Below the pieces are notes generated by a model. The model was given only the letters and a program-made list of their open reading frames with translations, was not told where the DNA came from and did no database searches. This document shows positions 9,212 to 10,810 of a stretch of 10,810 bases of DNA, piece after piece. The stretch spans positions 1 through 10,810 of the forward strand of contig JAEZEZ010000037.1 in assembly GCA_023432855.1 (NCBI GenBank), given 5' to 3'. Made by a program: the position numbers and the translations under genes. The DNA is from Pseudomonadota bacterium. Lineage in GTDB: Bacteria; Pseudomonadota; Alphaproteobacteria; Caulobacterales; Caulobacteraceae. Positions within the stretch are counted from its first letter, which is position 1. Each line of letters opens with the position of its first letter.

Positions 9212-9274
9212 ATGCTCGTTTCAGCAGGCGAATGGTTCCGAGCGACCTCTCAACGAGGTCGGATCGGACTTTAG
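9212..9274 (+). CDS. Possible 20-residue leader peptide
   Basis: ATG 9212 is preceded by a full Shine-Dalgarno, GGAGGT (9198-9203), with 8 bases of spacing. It opens a 20-codon frame, MLVSAGEWFRATSQRGRIGL, ending in TAG at 9272-9274. Its coding span covers the stem GACCTC/GAGGTC and the left arm of the 11-bp inverted repeat, so translation would decide which hairpin forms. Against it: the DUF47-pit promoter seems to lie downstream, the codon usage is not typical of the genes here, and so short an ORF can be chance. It resembles no known peptide. Confidence 0.2.
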   Translation: MLVSAGEWFRATSQRGRIGL

Positions 9275-9323
9275 ATGTGGTCAGTTTCACTGTCGTAGCC
9301 GGTATTTTCCTGCCGATCCGACC
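9244..9323 (+). promoter_or_regulatory. Overlapping inverted repeats (alternative hairpins)
   Basis: GACCTC and GAGGTC (9244-9260) form a 6-bp stem with a 5-base loop. GGTCGGATCGG (9257-9267) is a perfect 11-bp inverted match of CCGATCCGACC (9313-9323), 45 bases away. The two structures share GGTC (9257-9260), so they cannot both form in full in the same RNA. Alternatively the 11-bp arms are a DNA operator pair looped by a dimeric repressor; their centres are 56 bp apart. The sequence does not decide between these. Confidence 0.45.
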
Positions 9324-9330
9324 CCTTCGC

Positions 9331-9359
9331 CGTCATCGTGCGTTTACAGAACCGTCACA
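9331..9359. promoter_or_regulatory. Pho-box-like direct repeat array
   Basis: Three 7-base half-sites separated by 4-base spacers, CGTCATC (9331), GTTTACA (9342) and CGTCACA (9353), give an 11-bp period. That is the geometry of PhoB binding sites, whose consensus half-site is close to CTGTCAT. The first and third units match each other well and the middle one is poor. The placement between phoD and a DUF47-pit operon makes PhoB a sensible candidate. In Sinorhizobium the homologous orfA-pit operon is known to be repressed by PhoB. The match is imperfect and called by eye. Confidence 0.35.
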
Positions 9360-9371
9360 CGGCCCTAGAGC
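9343..9371 (+). promoter_or_regulatory. Candidate promoter of DUF47-pit operon
   Basis: TTTACAG (9343-9349), a 14-base spacer, then CCTAGAGC (9364-9371). This resembles the TTGACGS / GCTANAWC pattern of alphaproteobacterial housekeeping promoters, with two mismatches in each element. It ends 36 bases before the DUF47 start. Its -35 part falls inside the Pho-box-like array, so a bound regulator would act directly on polymerase. The call is weak on sequence but well placed. Confidence 0.3.
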
Positions 9372-9407
9372 CTGCGCCCGTTCCCGCCGACCGGAGGCCC
9401 ACGCCCC

Positions 9408-10049
9408 ATGCTGACTTGGTTCCAGGCCCTGCTGCCCAAGGAGGAGGCCTTCTACGGCCACTTCGACAACCACGCCGCCATCCTGGTGGAGGGGGCCCAG
9501 GCGCTCAGGGCGCTGCTCGAGGGGGGCGAGGCCGTGGAGGCCAACTGCCGGCTGATCATGGAGCGCGAGGACGCCGCCGACGCCATCACCATGGAGGTGA
9601 TCCACGCGGTGCGGCGCAGCTTCATCACCCCCTTCGACCGCTCCGACATCCGCGGCCTGATCAACTCGATGGACGACGCCATCGACCAGATGCAGAAGAC
9701 CGCCAAGGCCATAATCCTCTACGAACAGAGGGATTTCTCGCCGCAGATGCGCTCGATGGGCGACGTCATCGTCGAGGCGGCCCTGACCACCCAGAAGGCC
9801 GTGGGCCTGCTCGACGGGCTGAAGAAGAACCAGACCGACCTGGCCGAGCTGACCCACCGGGTCACCCGGCTGGAGAACGATTCCGACGAGATGTACGACG
9901 CCGGCATGAAGGCCCTGTTCCAGGCCAGCCGCCAGGACCCGCTGGGCTTCATCGCCGGGGCCGAGATCTACGACCACCTCGAGAAGGTCATGGACCGGTT
10001 CGAGGACGTGGCCATCCGCGTCAGCGGCATCCTCACCGAGCACGCGTAG
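9408..10049 (+). CDS. DUF47 PhoU-like protein, partner of Pit
   Basis: This 213-residue, almost wholly helical protein belongs to the DUF47 family of distant PhoU relatives, encoded beside Pit transporters in many bacteria and thought to modulate phosphate uptake. Family-typical stretches are MEREDAADAI (51-60), SFITPFDRSDI (71-81), INSMDDAIDQMQ (85-96), RLENDSDEMYD, and the C-terminal HLEKVMDRFEDVAIRVSGI. The repeated acidic E/D clusters are those used by PhoU-type bundles to hold metal ions. There is no signal peptide or membrane segment, so it is cytosolic. GGAGG (9393-9397) sits 10 bases before ATG 9408. The TAG stop is 12 bases ahead of the pit GTG, which implies one transcript and possibly translational coupling. 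Length is normal for the family. The family call is strong; the biochemical role rests on family knowledge. Confidence 0.93.
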   Translation: MLTWFQALLPKEEAFYGHFDNHAAILVEGAQALRALLEGGEAVEANCRLIMEREDAADAITMEVIHAVRRSFITPFDRSDIRGLINSMDDAIDQMQKTAKAIILYEQRDFSPQMRSMGDVIVEAALTTQKAVGLLDGLKKNQTDLAELTHRVTRLENDSDEMYDAGMKALFQASRQDPLGFIAGAEIYDHLEKVMDRFEDVAIRVSGILTEHA

Positions 10050-10061
10050 GGGCGCGCCGGC

Positions 10062-10810
10062 GTGGACCTTTCCAGTCCCTTCGCGGTGCTGGTCATCCTC
10101 ATCGGGGTGGCCCTGCTGTTCGACTTCCTGAACGGCCAGCACGACGCGGCCAACTCCATCGCCACCATCGTGGCGACGCGCGTCCTGCCGCCCCACTTCG
10201 CGGTGGCCTGGGCCGCCTTCTTCAACTTCATCGCCTTCCTGTTCTTCGGCACCCATGTGGCGCAGACCATCGGAAGCGGAATCGTCTCTGCCGATGTCAT
10301 CGACGCACAGGTGGTGTTCGGCGCCCTCATGGGCGCGATCTGCTGGAACGTGATCACCTGGATCGGCGGGATTCCTTCAAGCTCCTCGCACGCTCTCATC
10401 GGAGGAATTCTCGGCGCAGCCATCTCGAAAGCCGGAATCGGGGCCGTCGTCTGGAGCGGCCTGGCTCCCACTCTGCTCGCCATCGTGGCATCGCCGTTCA
10501 TCGGCTTCGTTCTGGCGCTCCTGTTCGTGCTCATCGTTTCGTGGGCCTTCCTGCGCGCAACGCCGCTGACCGCCGACAGGACGTTCCGGTCCCTCCAGTT
10601 CCTGTCTGCCTCGCTGTATTCGCTCGGACACGGCGGCAACGACGCCCAGAAGACGATGGGCCTGATCGCCGTGCTGCTCTACTCTCAGGGCCTGCTCGGG
10701 CCGACCTTCTACGTGCCGCTCTGGGTCGTCATCTGCTGCCAGGCCGTCATGGCTCTCGGCACATTGTTCGGCGGATGGAGGATCGTGCACACGATGGGCT
10801 CGAAGATCAC
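10062..10810 (+). CDS. pit: Pit-family inorganic phosphate transporter, 3' end beyond window
   Basis: This inner-membrane, proton-coupled low-affinity phosphate (metal-phosphate) permease has 249 codons visible, and the frame is open at the right edge. It begins at GTG 10062 with AGGGGC just upstream. The visible protein is a series of hydrophobic helices. The duplicated Pit signatures are present: DFLNGQHDAANSIATIVATR near residues 21-40 and SLGHGGNDAQKTMG near 187-200. Between them is the re-entrant motif GGIPSSSSHALIGG (102-115). These conserved Asn/Asp residues form the phosphate path in this family. Family members are usually 330-500 residues, so a substantial C-terminal part is missing here. 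Codons turn noticeably richer in A/T third positions after about 10262. It follows the DUF47 gene in one operon and is divergent from phoD. Pit versus a related sulfate permease cannot be fully excluded, but the DUF47 partner argues for phosphate. Confidence 0.93.
   Translation, partial: MDLSSPFAVLVILIGVALLFDFLNGQHDAANSIATIVATRVLPPHFAVAWAAFFNFIAFLFFGTHVAQTIGSGIVSADVIDAQVVFGALMGAICWNVITWIGGIPSSSSHALIGGILGAAISKAGIGAVVWSGLAPTLLAIVASPFIGFVLALLFVLIVSWAFLRATPLTADRTFRSLQFLSASLYSLGHGGNDAQKTMGLIAVLLYSQGLLGPTFYVPLWVVICCQAVMALGTLFGGWRIVHTMGSKI

Larger units (their letters stand above)
9103..9407. other. Divergent phoD / DUF47-pit intergenic control region
   Basis: This stretch of 305 bases separates two phosphate-related genes transcribed apart. 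From left to right it holds the phoD ribosome binding site inside a short palindrome (9112-9125), an 11-G tract, a possible 20-codon ORF, overlapping inverted repeats (9244-9323), Pho-box-like half-sites (9331-9359), a candidate promoter for DUF47-pit, and the GGAGG ribosome binding site (9393-9397). From about 9215 to 9360 it is visibly less GC-rich than the genes, typical of a regulatory segment. No convincing phoD promoter was recognised. Confidence 0.6.

Noticed and set aside
7105..9414. 769-codon plus-strand open frame opposite phoD
   Set aside because: Antisense register shadow of phoD. PhoD has a Tat signal and all metal-site motifs; the plus translation has none.
9333..10256. 307-codon minus-strand frame opposite DUF47/pit
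   Set aside because: Antisense register shadow of the DUF47 gene. It crosses the intergenic region and has no recognisable domain.

Overview
The window reads as chromosomal DNA of a high-GC alphaproteobacterium. Four things suggest a Caulobacteraceae-like host (Caulobacter, Phenylobacterium or Brevundimonas type): very high third-position GC; a candidate promoter matching the Caulobacter housekeeping sigma-73 pattern; a palindromic intergenic repeat of the CCTTCGACAAGCTCAGGATG type; and a large repetitive autotransporter. This placement is an inference, because the window holds no taxonomic marker such as rRNA.

Layout. (1) 1-4582, minus strand: one giant autotransporter gene. Its 3' end lies beyond base 1, and its passenger contains about 37 tandem units of roughly 28 residues. 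(2) 4703-4984, minus: a small SemiSWEET-type (PQ-loop) sugar transporter, on the same strand as and just upstream of the autotransporter. (3) 5263-6924, plus: ettA, an ABC-F translation factor. It is flanked on both sides by copies of one palindromic repeat (5071-5147 and 6934-7015). (4) 7027-9102, minus: a Tat-exported PhoD-family alkaline phosphatase/phosphodiesterase, convergent with ettA. (5) 9103-9407: a 305-base divergent control region. It holds an 11-G tract, a possible 20-codon leader ORF, an 11-bp inverted repeat, and a Pho-box-like array overlapping a candidate promoter. (6) 9408-10049 and 10062-10810, plus: a two-gene operon of a PhoU-like DUF47 protein and a Pit-family phosphate transporter; pit runs off the right edge.

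The right half forms a phosphate module. PhoD would release phosphate from esters in the periplasm, Pit would import it, and the DUF47 protein would tune Pit. The divergent arrangement around one intergenic region suggests coordinated, possibly PhoB-linked, control. The left half is surface biology: a very acidic beta-helical fibre exported by a type V mechanism.

No clearly undescribed system is evident. The most unusual items are the acidic 28-residue repeat array, the paired palindromes around ettA, and the layered structure of the phoD/DUF47 intergenic region. Several very long open frames opposite the real genes (for example 26-5020 plus) are codon-register shadows.
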